From Pandoraea sp. ASV26 (GTDB lineage: Bacteria; Pseudomonadota; Gammaproteobacteria; Burkholderiales; Burkholderiaceae), in the NCBI RefSeq assembly GCF_016428915.1, contig NZ_JAELTP010000034.1, forward strand, positions 1 to 52,338: 52,338 bases of DNA, given 5' to 3'. A program made the position numbers and the translations under genes. Positions 36,199 to 45,333 of this stretch are shown here, one piece after another (positions within the stretch are counted from its first letter, which is position 1; each line of letters opens with the position of its first letter). A model generated the notes under the pieces. That model ran no database searches. It had not been told where the DNA came from and worked only from the letters and a program-made list of their open reading frames with translations.

Positions 36199-37548
36199 AT
36201 GCTGACCGAACCCGACCCCGCCGTACAAGACGAAGAGACCGCCCACCAAGCCCAGTTCGTGGACTGGCTGCGATCGGTCGCCCCCTATATCCATGCGTTT
36301 CGCGACAAGACCTTCGTGGTCGCCTTCGGTGGCGAGCTTGTCGCTGCCGGCGGGCTCGACTCGCTGATTCAGGACGTTGCGCTGCTGTGTGCCATGGGCA
36401 TGCACATCGTGTTGGTACATGGCTCACGACCCCAGGTCGAAGAGCAGATGCGTCTGCGACATATCGAATCGCACTTCGCCCAGCAGTTGCGTATTACCGA
36501 CGCCGCCGCGCTCGAAGCCGTGAAGGAAGCGGCCGGTGAGTTGCGTCTGGACATCGAGGCATCGATCAGCCAGGGCCTGCCGAACACGCCGATGGGCAAC
36601 GCGCGCATCAGCGTGGTGTCGGGCAACTTCGTCACCGGCCGTCCGGTCGGCATTGTCGACGGCGTGGATTTCCAGCACACCGGCGTGGTGCGCAAGGTCG
36701 ATGCCGAATCGATCCGCCTCTCGCTCGCCAACGGCAAAATCGTACTGCTCTCTCCATTGGGCTTCTCGCCGACGGGCCAGTCGTTCAACCTGACGATGGA
36801 AGACGTGGCGTCGTCGGCCGCCATTGCACTGCGTGCCGACAAGCTGATCTTCATCACCGAGACGCCCGGCGTTCTCAATGAATACAACGAGTTGCAGCGC
36901 GAACTGACGCTTGAAGACGCCCAGCGCCTTCAGTCGCAAGGCACGCTCGACCGGGACTCGGCCTTCTATCTGAAGTACGCCACGCGCGCCTGCCGCGCAG
37001 GCGTGGGCCGTGCGCACATCGTGCCCTTCTCACTCGACGGCAGCATGCTGCTCGAACTGTTCTCGCACGATGGCGTGGGCACCATGATCTCGTACGAGAA
37101 CCTGGAAAGCCTGCGCGAAGCCACGATCGACGACGTCGGCGGTATCCTGCAACTCATCGAACCGCTAGAGTCTGACGGCACGCTGGTACGACGCGGCCGC
37201 CACCAACTGGAACGCGACATCGATCATTTCTCGGTCATCGAGCACGATGGACGCCTCTTCGGCTGCGCCGCGCTCTACCCCTATCCGAGCGAACGCATCG
37301 GCGAAATGGCCTGCCTGACCGTCGATCCGGAAGCCCAAGGCTCAGGCGACGGCGAACGCTTGCTCAAACACATCGAGCAACGCGCCCGCGCCCGCGGCCT
37401 GGAACGCCTGTTCGTACTCACCACCCGCACCGAACACTGGTTCCTCAAGCGCGGCTTCGTCAAGGCAGGTGTCGACGATCTGCCCGCCGACCGCCGCCGA
37501 CTCTATAACTGGCAACGCCGCTCGCTGGTGCTTATCAAGAAACTGTAG
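36199..37548 (+). CDS. argA: Amino-acid N-acetyltransferase (N-acetylglutamate synthase) ArgA
   Basis: A 449-residue two-domain enzyme for the first step of arginine synthesis, acetyl-CoA + glutamate to N-acetylglutamate. Residues about 20-290 form the amino-acid-kinase-like domain (FVVAFGGELVAAGGLDSLIQ, HIVLVHGSRPQVEEQM) that binds arginine for feedback inhibition. Residues about 300-449 are the GNAT acetyltransferase (ACLTVDPEAQGSGDGERLLK, the acetyl-CoA P-loop, and TEHWFLKRGFVK). The GSGDGE loop in place of the usual QGxGxG/A is a minor variation. Length matches E. coli ArgA (443). Divergent from hrpA; no ARG box is obvious to me. Confidence 0.96.
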   Translation: MLTEPDPAVQDEETAHQAQFVDWLRSVAPYIHAFRDKTFVVAFGGELVAAGGLDSLIQDVALLCAMGMHIVLVHGSRPQVEEQMRLRHIESHFAQQLRITDAAALEAVKEAAGELRLDIEASISQGLPNTPMGNARISVVSGNFVTGRPVGIVDGVDFQHTGVVRKVDAESIRLSLANGKIVLLSPLGFSPTGQSFNLTMEDVASSAAIALRADKLIFITETPGVLNEYNELQRELTLEDAQRLQSQGTLDRDSAFYLKYATRACRAGVGRAHIVPFSLDGSMLLELFSHDGVGTMISYENLESLREATIDDVGGILQLIEPLESDGTLVRRGRHQLERDIDHFSVIEHDGRLFGCAALYPYPSERIGEMACLTVDPEAQGSGDGERLLKHIEQRARARGLERLFVLTTRTEHWFLKRGFVKAGVDDLPADRRRLYNWQRRSLVLIKKL

Positions 37549-37731
37549 TCGGGGACCCGCAGGCGGCAACGACGCTCAAGACTTTCTTCCCTTGAGTCTC
37601 ACGCCCCTGCCCCCACATCCGAACATCAACCGCCGCGCTCTGCCCCGATTCGCCCGTCAACCCCTCCCGGTAGACGACCGCCAGCGCCCGGCAACCTTTC
37701 ACGCCACACCACGATTACGAGGAGTTCACCC

Positions 37732-38007
37732 ATGGCCCGCATGGTTCAATGCATCAAACTCGGCAAAGAAGCCGAAGGTCTCGATTTCCCCCCGATGCCC
37801 GGCGAACTCGGCAAACGCCTCTGGGAAAGCGTCTCGAAAGAAGCCTGGGCCGGTTGGCTCAAGCAACAAACCATGCTGATCAACGAAAACCGCCTCAACA
37901 TGGCCGATCCGCGCGCCCGTCAATACCTCGTCAAGCAAACCGAAAAGTACTTCTTCGGAGACGGAGCCGACGTGGCTCAAGGGTATGTGCCGCCTCCCTC
38001 CGAATAA
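37732..38007 (+). CDS. yggX: YggX-type Fe(2+)-trafficking/oxidative-damage protection protein
   Basis: A 91-residue protein of the YggX family, small acidic-basic cytosolic proteins implicated in protecting Fe-S clusters and DNA during oxidative stress. [18 protein letters not shown] with its single conserved Cys, [20 protein letters not shown] and [20 protein letters not shown] are the family blocks. AGGAG lies 9 nt before the ATG at 37732 (GAGGAGTTCACCC). It is followed by an unusual large inverted repeat and then a terminator. Confidence 0.96.
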   Translation: MARMVQCIKLGKEAEGLDFPPMPGELGKRLWESVSKEAWAGWLKQQTMLINENRLNMADPRARQYLVKQTEKYFFGDGADVAQGYVPPPSE

Positions 38008-38020
38008 ACACCGCCCTCCA

Positions 38021-38091
38021 GACGGATCAGGGCCCCTTTCCGCCTCTCAGACATCAACCCAACTCGCTGCAGAAAGGGGCCCCGATCCGTC
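38021..38091. repeat. Large inverted repeat (20-bp arms) after yggX
   Basis: GACGGATCAGGGCCCCTTTC (38021-38040) and GAAAGGGGCCCCGATCCGTC (38072-38091) pair with one mismatch around a 31-nt loop, 14 bp after the yggX stop. A few T follow, but the classical terminator is a separate palindrome 40 bp on. It could be a second terminator, an RNA 3' protector or a remnant of a repeat element. Confidence 0.9.
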
Positions 38092-38129
38092 TTTGCATAC
38101 GCCCTATGGCGGTCCGGACGTGACCGAAA

Positions 38130-38163
38130 AAAAAGCACACGAAGCGCTTCGTGTGCTTTTTTA
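38130..38163. terminator. Perfectly palindromic bidirectional terminator
   Basis: A 34-bp uninterrupted palindrome centred at 38146/38147 (AGCACACGAAG / CTTCGTGTGCT core) with A-run and T-run at its ends. It serves yggX (+) and the zinc-ribbon gene (-), which converge here. Confidence 0.93.
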
Positions 38164-38214
38164 CTTTTCCTTCCCGTCTTTCCCTTCCTTTTCTTCTTTT
38201 CTCTCTCGGCCACT

Positions 38215-39285
38215 TCAGATGGCCTGCGCCGAGACACCTTCCGTACCGGTGCCCGCCGAACGCGCACCACAGTGATGGCAGAAATGCGCAAACGCATTCT
38301 TTCGCGTCGTGCACGTGCCGCACCGATCAAACAAGCAAATACCGCAATGCACACAGAAGTCCCGGTCAACGTCATCGAGCTTTACCGGACGTTCACACCC
38401 CGGACACACCGACTTCGCCAAGCGCGCCTGCGCCAGATCGTATGACAACGTCTTGCGCCGCTGCTCGTCCGGCAACTGCTCTTCCGCCCTCTGCCGCGCC
38501 AGGTATCTCTGCAACGAAACGATGGCGTAGCGCCCGATCAGCACCGTCAACACAATGCCCACCAGATAGCGCACATAACCACCGTAGTCCGGCAGATACG
38601 GCACCAACTCCACGAAGAACGCGAACAACGCAAAGAAGACGAAGCCCCACACGAACGGCCACCACGTACTCTTGCGATGACGCACGAAAAGCCATCCGGC
38701 TATCGCAAGCAACGGCAGCGTCAACGCCAGCCGAATACCGAAGACCTTCAATTCCTGCGAACGCTGAATCGCCGCCAACTGCTCGCCCGCTGCCGTGTTC
38801 AGCGCATACCGTGTCGCTGTGGCCGACTGGACCGCACGCTGCGCGTCGAGCTGCTTCGCTTCCAGGCCGTCGACCTCTGTCTGCGCCTCTCGCTCGGCCG
38901 CTTTCAGCGCGTCGAGCGCTCGCGTGCGTGAGACAAGCTCTGCATCCTGACTGGCCTGCGCCGTCGCCGTTCGCGTAGCAACCCAATCGTTGAACGACTC
39001 GCGGGCATTGCGATACGCCGTGCTGCGCGCCCTCAGTTGCAAACGTGCCGTCTCCAACTGGCTCTGCACGTCTTCCAACTGCGTCTGCGCCTGCTTGATA
39101 CCCGCGTCAGCGCGCTCCGCCTGCGCACGATCGACGAACGAATCGAGTGTCGGTGCGGGGGCCACCCCCGGCAGTTTGTCAACGACGAGCCCGCCGAGGC
39201 CGATCAGAAACGCCGCAAACAGCACGGCAATCAGCCACAGACCACGACGGAACCAGGTTTCGGGAAGACGACGCGATCCAGCCAT
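38215..39285 (-). CDS. Membrane protein with coiled coil and C-terminal double zinc ribbon, function unknown
   Basis: A 356-residue protein. Residues about 15-37 are a first membrane segment (LWLIAVLFAAFLIGLGGLVV). About 50-165 form a long Gln/Ala/Arg-rich coiled coil. Three more membrane segments lie at about 182-200, 208-228 and 236-256. Residues about 295-345 are zinc-ribbon modules: CPGCERPVK, CVHCGICLFDRCGTC and CHHCG, giving CxxC pairs for two zinc ions. With this topology the coiled coil is periplasmic and the zinc part cytosolic, or the reverse. I do not recognise a characterised family. It lies 15 bp after rpiA on the same strand and probably shares its transcript. Confidence 0.85.
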   Translation of the reverse strand: MAGSRRLPETWFRRGLWLIAVLFAAFLIGLGGLVVDKLPGVAPAPTLDSFVDRAQAERADAGIKQAQTQLEDVQSQLETARLQLRARSTAYRNARESFNDWVATRTATAQASQDAELVSRTRALDALKAAEREAQTEVDGLEAKQLDAQRAVQSATATRYALNTAAGEQLAAIQRSQELKVFGIRLALTLPLLAIAGWLFVRHRKSTWWPFVWGFVFFALFAFFVELVPYLPDYGGYVRYLVGIVLTVLIGRYAIVSLQRYLARQRAEEQLPDEQRRKTLSYDLAQARLAKSVCPGCERPVKLDDVDRDFCVHCGICLFDRCGTCTTRKNAFAHFCHHCGARSAGTGTEGVSAQAI

Positions 39286-39300
39286 CCGGCCCTCCGGAGA

Positions 39301-39993
39301 TCAGTTTTTGTAGTCGATGGTACGCACCCCTTCCGGCGTGCCCATCAGGGTGATATCCGCGCCACGCTGCGCGAAAAGGCCGACCGTCACCACACCCGGG
39401 ATCTGGTTGACCTGCGTCTCGAATGCCACCGGGTCCAGAATTTGCAGTCCGTGCACGTCGAGGATCGCGCAACCGTTGTCGGTCACATACGGGCTACCGT
39501 CGGCACGCACGCGCGCCTGCGGCTTTCCGCCGAGCGCAGCCAAGGCACGGGCAACGCTCGCCTGCGCCATCGGAATCACTTCGACCGGCAGCGGGAACAC
39601 GCCGAGCACCGCAACTTCTTTCGATGCATCGACGACGCACACGAATTCTTTTGCCACCGAGGCGACGATCTTTTCACGCGTCAGCGCACCGCCGCCGCCC
39701 TTGATCATGTGGCCGAGCGCGTTGATCTCGTCAGCACCGTCGACGTAGACGGGCAGGCTTTCGATCTGGTTGAGGTCGAACACTTCGATGCCATGCTTGC
39801 GCAGACGCTCGGTACTGGCTTCGGAACTGGAGACCGCGCCGCGATAGCGGCCCTTGTGCGCGGCAAGCGCGTCGATGAAGCAATTCGCCGTGGACCCCGT
39901 GCCCACGCCGATCACGCTGCCCTCGGGCACGTGCTTGTTCACATAGTCGGCGGCTGCCTGGCCGACCAGGCGCTTGAGTTCGTCTTGGGTCAT
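39301..39993 (-). CDS. rpiA: Ribose-5-phosphate isomerase A
   Basis: A 230-residue RpiA that interconverts ribose 5-phosphate and ribulose 5-phosphate in the non-oxidative pentose phosphate pathway. [15 protein letters not shown] binds the phosphate; YVDGADEIN and [16 protein letters not shown] supply the catalytic acid residues and Lys. The end [12 protein letters not shown] matches family C-termini. The ATG at 39993 ([11 protein letters not shown]) is canonical; the upstream frame begins with a TTG and is not needed. It is divergent from transaldolase of the same pathway, 127 bp apart. Confidence 0.96.
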   Translation of the reverse strand: MTQDELKRLVGQAAADYVNKHVPEGSVIGVGTGSTANCFIDALAAHKGRYRGAVSSSEASTERLRKHGIEVFDLNQIESLPVYVDGADEINALGHMIKGGGGALTREKIVASVAKEFVCVVDASKEVAVLGVFPLPVEVIPMAQASVARALAALGGKPQARVRADGSPYVTDNGCAILDVHGLQILDPVAFETQVNQIPGVVTVGLFAQRGADITLMGTPEGVRTIDYKN

Positions 39994-40120
39994 GGGGATT
40001 TCCGGCAAAGTTTGGTAAAGTCGGAAGTTTACCGGAGTCAGGCGTGCCGCGCCGTTTTTCGTCGCCCGGGCGCATCCCGGACTTCATGTCACGCAGGGCA
40101 TTTCTCGCAAGGGCGCTCTC

Positions 40121-41071
40121 ATGAATCAGCTCGATCAACTCAAACGCCATACCATGGTCGTGGCCGACACCGGCGACTTCCAGGCAATGGACGCCTACAA
40201 ACCGCAAGACGCCACCACGAATCCGTCGCTGATTCTCGGCGCCGTCCAGAAAGACGCCTACCGTCCGATGCTCACGCGCGTGGTCAGCGAGCACCGCTCC
40301 GAATCCACCGGCGAAATCATCGACCGCCTGCTGATCGCTTTCGGCCGAGCCATTCTCGACATCGTGCCCGGGCGCGTATCGACGGAAGTCGACGCGCGTC
40401 TGTCGTTCGACACGGCAGGCACCGTGGCCCGTGCCCGCAAGCTCATCGCCATGTATGAAGCGCAAGGCATCGAGCGCGATCGCGTGCTCATCAAGATTGC
40501 ATCGACGTGGGAAGGGATTCGCGCGGCCGAGATTCTCGAGCGCGACAAGATTCGCTGCAACATGACGCTGCTCTTCTCGCTGGTGCAAGCCGCCGCCTGC
40601 GCCGAAGCGGGCGCGCGACTGATTTCACCGTTCGTCGGCCGTATCTACGACTGGTACAAGAAGTCGGCAGGCGCGAACTGGGTGGAAGCGGACAATGCCG
40701 GCGCAAACGACCCGGGCGTGCGTTCGGTCGCGGCGATCTACCGCTACTACAAGCACTTTGGCTACGACACGGAAGTCATGGGTGCGAGCTTCCGCTCGAC
40801 CGGCCAGATTCTGGCACTCGCAGGCTGCGATCTGCTGACCATCAGCCCCGCGCTGCTCGAGCAGTTGCGCACGACCGAAGGCGATGTGCCCCGGCAACTC
40901 GATGCGAAAGACGCCCGCGACGCGAAAATAGACCGCGTGAGAACGGATGAACCGTCGTTCCGCTTCGCCCTCAATGACGACGCGATGGCCACCGAAAAGC
41001 TCGCAGAAGGCATCCGCGCCTTCGCCGCCGATGCCGTCAAGCTCGAAGGACTGATCGAAGCCGCGCGGTAA
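40121..41071 (+). CDS. tal: Transaldolase
   Basis: A 316-residue class I transaldolase of the TalB type, transferring dihydroxyacetone units between sedoheptulose 7-phosphate and glyceraldehyde 3-phosphate. Schiff-base Lys125 lies in [23 protein letters not shown] near residue 30, [13 protein letters not shown] and [18 protein letters not shown] are the diagnostic blocks. [13 protein letters not shown] completes the phosphate site. It is divergent from rpiA, so the two pentose-phosphate genes could share control. Length agrees with E. coli TalB (317). Confidence 0.97.
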   Translation: MNQLDQLKRHTMVVADTGDFQAMDAYKPQDATTNPSLILGAVQKDAYRPMLTRVVSEHRSESTGEIIDRLLIAFGRAILDIVPGRVSTEVDARLSFDTAGTVARARKLIAMYEAQGIERDRVLIKIASTWEGIRAAEILERDKIRCNMTLLFSLVQAAACAEAGARLISPFVGRIYDWYKKSAGANWVEADNAGANDPGVRSVAAIYRYYKHFGYDTEVMGASFRSTGQILALAGCDLLTISPALLEQLRTTEGDVPRQLDAKDARDAKIDRVRTDEPSFRFALNDDAMATEKLAEGIRAFAADAVKLEGLIEAAR

Positions 41072-41179
41072 GCGGGGTCTGCGAAGCACGCGATAAGACG
41101 GATAGCGCGGAAGTCAGGATATGCCCGGCGAGCGTTCGCCGGGCATTCGTGCCCGTTCGAGCACATTCGTGCCTTTCCT

Positions 41180-41953
41180 TTACTTGGCGCTCTTGGCGGC
41201 CACGGTGCGTTGGCGCACCGCTTCGTACAGGCAGACGGCACTCGCAACCGAGACGTTCAGGCTTTCGCAGCCGCCGGCCATCGGAATGCTCATCAACTCG
41301 TCGCAGGTCTCGCGCACCAGACGGCGCATGCCCTCGCCTTCGGCCCCCATGACGATCGCCATCGGCCCGGCAAGCTTGGTGCCGTAGATGTCGGCGGGCG
41401 CGTCGTCGGAGGTACCGACGACCCAGATGCCGCGCTCCTGCAACTCGCGCAGCGTGCGCGACAGATTGGTCACCATGATGTACGGCACGGTCTCGGCGGC
41501 GCCGCTGGCGACCTTGGCAGCGGTTGCATTCAGACCGACGGCGCGGTCCTTAGGTGCGATCACCGCATGGGCCCCTGCTCCGTCGGCCACGCGCAGGCAC
41601 GCGCCGAGGTTGTGCGGATCGGTCACGCCATCGAGCACCAGCAGCAGCGGCGGGCCGGAAATGCTGTCGAGCAGTTCGTGGAGATTGAGCGCCAGCGAGA
41701 CTTCCTGCGCATGCGCCACAACCCCTTGGTGACGCGACGACCCGGCCATGCCGTCGAGGCGTTTGCCGTCGGCCTGAATGACCTTGATCTTGACGCCCGG
41801 GCCGCTCTTGACCGACTCCACGTGCTTCAGGAAGTCCGTCATGCGGCGGTCGCGCCGGCTCGGGTCGTAATAAATTTCTTCGACGCTGCTCGCATCGTGA
41901 CGCAGGCGCGCGGTCACCGCGTGAAAGCCGAACAGCAGTTTCAATTGACTCAT
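41180..41953 (-). CDS. rlmB: 23S rRNA (guanosine-2251-2'-O)-methyltransferase RlmB
   Basis: A 257-residue SpoU/TrmH-type methyltransferase that methylates the 2'-OH of G2251 in 23S rRNA with SAM. The N-terminal L30e-like domain starts with [15 protein letters not shown], as in RlmB. The knotted catalytic domain has all three SPOUT motifs: [35 protein letters not shown] and [19 protein letters not shown]. It lies downstream of rnr on the same strand, the familiar rnr-rlmB pairing. Confidence 0.96.
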   Translation of the reverse strand: MSQLKLLFGFHAVTARLRHDASSVEEIYYDPSRRDRRMTDFLKHVESVKSGPGVKIKVIQADGKRLDGMAGSSRHQGVVAHAQEVSLALNLHELLDSISGPPLLLVLDGVTDPHNLGACLRVADGAGAHAVIAPKDRAVGLNATAAKVASGAAETVPYIMVTNLSRTLRELQERGIWVVGTSDDAPADIYGTKLAGPMAIVMGAEGEGMRRLVRETCDELMSIPMAGGCESLNVSVASAVCLYEAVRQRTVAAKSAK

Positions 41954-42017
41954 TTCACATCCTCAAAATAGCGTGTGCCCGCACGGCCGTTCGCAACTGT
42001 CGCCGCACAAAGCACGA

Positions 42018-42050
42018 CGGCGGCGGAGCCCGCATGGGCCACCGCCGCCG
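42018..42050. other. GC-rich hairpin between rnr and rlmB
   Basis: CGGCGGCGG (42018-42026) pairs with CCGCCGCCG (42042-42050), continued inward by GCCC/GGGC around a GCAT loop. There is no T-tract on either strand. It may attenuate or protect the rnr transcript rather than end it; rlmB follows 216 bp after the rnr stop. Confidence 0.55.
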
Positions 42051-42169
42051 CAATCCATCGCGGGCATCAGATGCCGGTCATTACCGACACAAGGCGCCCA
42101 TCTTACTGCAAACCGCCCAACACGCCGCGCGCCGATGCCGGAGGCACCGGGCGCAGCGCAGTGCGCGCA

Positions 42170-44842
42170 TCAACGACGCTGCTTCTTCGCCGGACCTCCC
42201 GGACGCTTCGCAGGTGCCTTGCCGCCACCGCCCGTGCGCTTGGTCGGCGGGCTCGCACCACGATCGGCGCGCGCGTCTTTCACTTTCGCCGACTTCGGCT
42301 TGGCGGGATGCTTGCCTGCCGAGGCCAGTTGCACGCCGTTGAGCAATGCGCCGCCCTTGGGCAACTGGCGGATGGCCGGCCCGGCGCTTGCCGGCCCGGT
42401 CTGGCTGGGCGTAGCCGCGGCAGGTGCAGGCACCGCAGCGCCACCACGTTCGGTACGGCCCGGGGCCTTGGCGAGCGTGCGGGCGTTCGGCTCGCGCACG
42501 AGGCGGAAGTCGATCTTGCGGGCGTCCAGATCCACGCGGCTCACTTGCACGCGAACGCGGTCCGTGAGGCGGTAGCGGATGCCGGTACGCTCGCCGCGCA
42601 GTTCGTGGCGCGCCTCATCGAACTGGAAGTAATCGCTGCCCAGTTCCGTGACGTGCACGAGCCCTTCGATGAAGAGATCGTCGAGTTGCACGAAGATGCC
42701 GAACGACGTCACGGCGCTGACCGTGCCGCCGTACTCTTCGCCCAGCTTGTCGCGCATGAAATAGCACTTGAGCCAGGCTTCCACATCGCGGGAGGCTTCG
42801 TCGGCACGGCGCTCGTTCGCGGAGCAATGCAGGCCGAGTTCGTCCCAGATCGCATCGCGCTTCTTGGCGTTGGCGGCCTTCTTCGCCTTGGTGGCTTCGT
42901 CGTCCTTTTGCAGCTTGCGGGCGTGCGGCGACAGGCCGGTCGTCAGTTCGACACCTGGGGGAATTTCCGGCTCGTACTTCTTGCCGGCGAGAATCGCCTT
43001 GATGGCACGGTGCGTGAGCAGGTCCGGGTAGCGGCGAATCGGGCTGGTGAAGTGCGCATACGCCGGATAGGCCAGCCCGAAGTGACCGATGTTATCCGGG
43101 CTGTAGACCGCCTGCTGCATCGAGCGCAGGAGCATGGTCTGGAGCATGGGGGCATCGGGACGCGATTCGATCTGCGTCATCAGTTCCGAGTAATCGGACG
43201 TAGCGGGTTCATCGCCGCCCCCGAGCGAGAGCCCGAGGGTTTTGAGGAACGTGCGCAGTACCTGGAGACGTTCGCCCGACGGTCCCGCGTGAATGCGATA
43301 GAGGCCGGGTTGTTTGTGACGCTTGAGGAAATCCGCGGCGCACACGTTGGCCGTGAGCATGCATTCCTCGATGAGACGGTGGGCATCGTTACGCGTGCGG
43401 GGCAGGATCTGTTCGATCTTGCCTTGCGCGTTGCAGACGATGTAGGTCTCGGTCGAATCGAACTCGATGGCGCCGCGCGACTTGCGGGCTTTGGCCAGCA
43501 CCTTGTACAGGTCGTACAGATTCTGGAGGTGCGGCAGCAATGCGGCGCGGCGTTGGGCTTCGGCGCCCTTGGTGTTGCCGAGGACGGCGGCGACTTCCGT
43601 GTAGGTCAGGCGTGCGGCCGAATGGATGACGGCCGGGTAGAACTGATAGGCCTTCACTTCGCCGTTCGGGGCGACAAGCGCGTCGCACACGAGGACACAG
43701 CGATCCACCTCGGGGTTGAGCGAGCACAGGCCGTTCGAGAGTTTTTCCGGGAGCATCGGAATGACGCGTCGCGGGAAGTAGACCGAGGTGCTGCGTGTGA
43801 GCGCGTCGGCGTCGAGCGGGCCACCGGGGGTGACATAGTGCGAGACGTCAGCGATGGCGACGATCAGGCGGAAGCCGTTGGTGCGGCCGATCTTGGCGGG
43901 TTCGCAGTAGACGGCGTCGTCGAAGTCGCGGGCGTCTTCGCCATCGATGGTGACGAGCGGGACATCACGCAGGTCGATGCGGTGGCGCAGATCGGGGGCA
44001 CGAACGTCGTCGGGGAGTGCACCGGCGGCGGCAAGGGCTTCGGCGGAAAACTGATGGGGGACGCCGTACTTGCGCACGGCGATTTCAATTTCCATGCCGG
44101 GGTCATCGATATCGCCGAGGACTTCCGAGACGCGGCCGATGGGTTGGCTGTAGCGGCTGGGGTAATCGGTGAGTTCGACGGAGACGACTTGTCCGACCTT
44201 GGCTTTGCCTTGGGCGCGGGGCGGGATGAGGATGTCGTGGCCGATGCGTTTGTCTTCGGGGGCGACGACCATCACGCCGTTCTCGTTGAGGAGGCGACCG
44301 ATGACGTGCGTATTGGCGCGGTTGACCACCTCGACGATGTGACCTTCCGGGCGACCGCGGCGATCGTAGCCGGCGATGCGCAGGAGGACGCGGTCGTTGT
44401 GCATGACCTTCTTCATTTCCTCGGTGGGGAGGAAGAGGTCGTCGCCGTCGTCTTCGCGCACGGCGAAGCCGTAGCCGTCGCGGTGGCCGATGACGCGACC
44501 GGCGATGAAGTTCGAGGGGTGGGTCAGTTGATAGTAGCCGCGGCGGTCGAGGCGGATCTGGTCATCGCGTTCCATCGCGGCGAGGCGCTTGAAGAAACCT
44601 TCGCGTTCCTGCTTTTTGATGGCCAGGGCTTCGGCGATATCGTTGGCGGACAGCGCGGAGTCTGCGGTGCGCAGGACACCGAGGATTTCTTCGCGGCTCG
44701 GGATCGGATAGGGATATTTGCTCAAAGGTCGGTAGCGTTGCTGTGCCGGTTGAGTCCGGCCGAGGGGCGCACCATGCGCCCGACGGTCCGTGGTGGTTGT
44801 GCGTAGCGCGGATAGCGGCGTCGCACAGTCAGGGACAATCAT
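42170..44842 (-). CDS. rnr: Ribonuclease R
   Basis: About 890 residues. RNase R is a processive 3'-to-5' exoribonuclease that degrades structured RNA. In order: winged-helix start (LSKYPYPIPSREEILGVLRT), cold-shock domains (GRVIGHRDGYGFAVREDDGD), the RNB catalytic domain (DGEDARDFDDAVYCEPAKIG, with the Asp metal ligands; TSVYFPRRVIPMLPEKLSNG), S1 domain and a basic, disordered tail (KRTGGGGKAPAKRPGG). The start is uncertain. ATG 44842 has GAGG 8 nt upstream and gives a 39-residue leader; TTG 44725, just before SKYPYP, matches where homologues begin but has no RBS. The frame stays open across the tRNA gene, which is clearly not coding. Confidence 0.95.
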   Translation of the reverse strand: MIVPDCATPLSALRTTTTDRRAHGAPLGRTQPAQQRYRPLSKYPYPIPSREEILGVLRTADSALSANDIAEALAIKKQEREGFFKRLAAMERDDQIRLDRRGYYQLTHPSNFIAGRVIGHRDGYGFAVREDDGDDLFLPTEEMKKVMHNDRVLLRIAGYDRRGRPEGHIVEVVNRANTHVIGRLLNENGVMVVAPEDKRIGHDILIPPRAQGKAKVGQVVSVELTDYPSRYSQPIGRVSEVLGDIDDPGMEIEIAVRKYGVPHQFSAEALAAAGALPDDVRAPDLRHRIDLRDVPLVTIDGEDARDFDDAVYCEPAKIGRTNGFRLIVAIADVSHYVTPGGPLDADALTRSTSVYFPRRVIPMLPEKLSNGLCSLNPEVDRCVLVCDALVAPNGEVKAYQFYPAVIHSAARLTYTEVAAVLGNTKGAEAQRRAALLPHLQNLYDLYKVLAKARKSRGAIEFDSTETYIVCNAQGKIEQILPRTRNDAHRLIEECMLTANVCAADFLKRHKQPGLYRIHAGPSGERLQVLRTFLKTLGLSLGGGDEPATSDYSELMTQIESRPDAPMLQTMLLRSMQQAVYSPDNIGHFGLAYPAYAHFTSPIRRYPDLLTHRAIKAILAGKKYEPEIPPGVELTTGLSPHARKLQKDDEATKAKKAANAKKRDAIWDELGLHCSANERRADEASRDVEAWLKCYFMRDKLGEEYGGTVSAVTSFGIFVQLDDLFIEGLVHVTELGSDYFQFDEARHELRGERTGIRYRLTDRVRVQVSRVDLDARKIDFRLVREPNARTLAKAPGRTERGGAAVPAPAAATPSQTGPASAGPAIRQLPKGGALLNGVQLASAGKHPAKPKSAKVKDARADRGASPPTKRTGGGGKAPAKRPGGPAKKQRR

Positions 44843-44934
44843 ACGGCAAACCTCGCGAAAACTGCCACCTGTGCGGAATTTGAGCGTGGGGTTGGGTGTG
44901 TGCGAGGGAAAAGAAAATTTTTTCGCCAGAAGTG

Positions 44935-44963
44935 TTGACAGTGCCGCACGCCATACGCATAAT
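44935..44963 (+). promoter_or_regulatory. Sigma70 promoter of tRNA-Leu copy 1
   Basis: TTGACA (44935-44940), 17-bp spacer, CATAAT (44958-44963), about 43 bp before the mature tRNA start. Both boxes recur at the second tRNA copy with the same spacing but a different spacer. Confidence 0.85.
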
Positions 44964-45005
44964 CTCACTTCTTCGCAGCGAGCAAGCAGTAAGCGAGCTG
45001 ACGGG

Positions 45006-45090
<85 letters not shown>

Positions 45091-45100
45091 AAAAAATACA

Positions 45101-45136
45101 AAAAAAGCCGATGATCGAAAGATCATCGGCTTTTTT
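45101..45136 (+). terminator. Terminator of tRNA-Leu copy 1
   Basis: AAGCCGATGATC stem (45105-45116), GAAA tetraloop, GATCATCGGCTT, then T-run to 45136. A-run before it makes it bidirectional. Confidence 0.95.
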
Positions 45137-45152
45137 CATGCTTGCCCAGAAA

Positions 45153-45255
45153 GCAATGTGCCTGCGCACATTGCGTGGGGACTCGAAAGGCATCGCTTGC
45201 AAGCGATGCCGGGGTCGCGGAACGTGACCGAGTCCTCTCGGCGCCGCAGGCGTCG
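45153..45255. other. Highly structured conserved element downstream of tRNA-Leu, copy 1
   Basis: No protein-coding signal. Consecutive complementary arms: GCAATGTG/CACATTGC hairpin (45153-45174); outer stem GGGGACTCG/CGAGTCCTC (45177-45185 with 45229-45237, one G-U); inside it GGCATCGCTTG/CAAGCGATGCC (45189-45210) and GTCGC/GTGAC (45214-45228), giving a possible three-way junction; then CGGCGCC/GGCGTCG (45239-45255). It is identical in the second copy. Transcript, strand and function are unknown; it may be an uncharacterised small RNA, a processed read-through product or a DNA-level repeat. Confidence 0.6.
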
Positions 45256-45333
45256 TATGGGAATAAGCATTGCCGCTGATGCCGGCCCTATCGAAGGTTC
45301 GGTTTTAGGCAACCAAGCGCCGCGCCCCTCCCC

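Noticed and set aside
41975-44806. 943-residue open frame opposite rnr
   Set aside because: Antisense of RNase R, low complexity, no family features.
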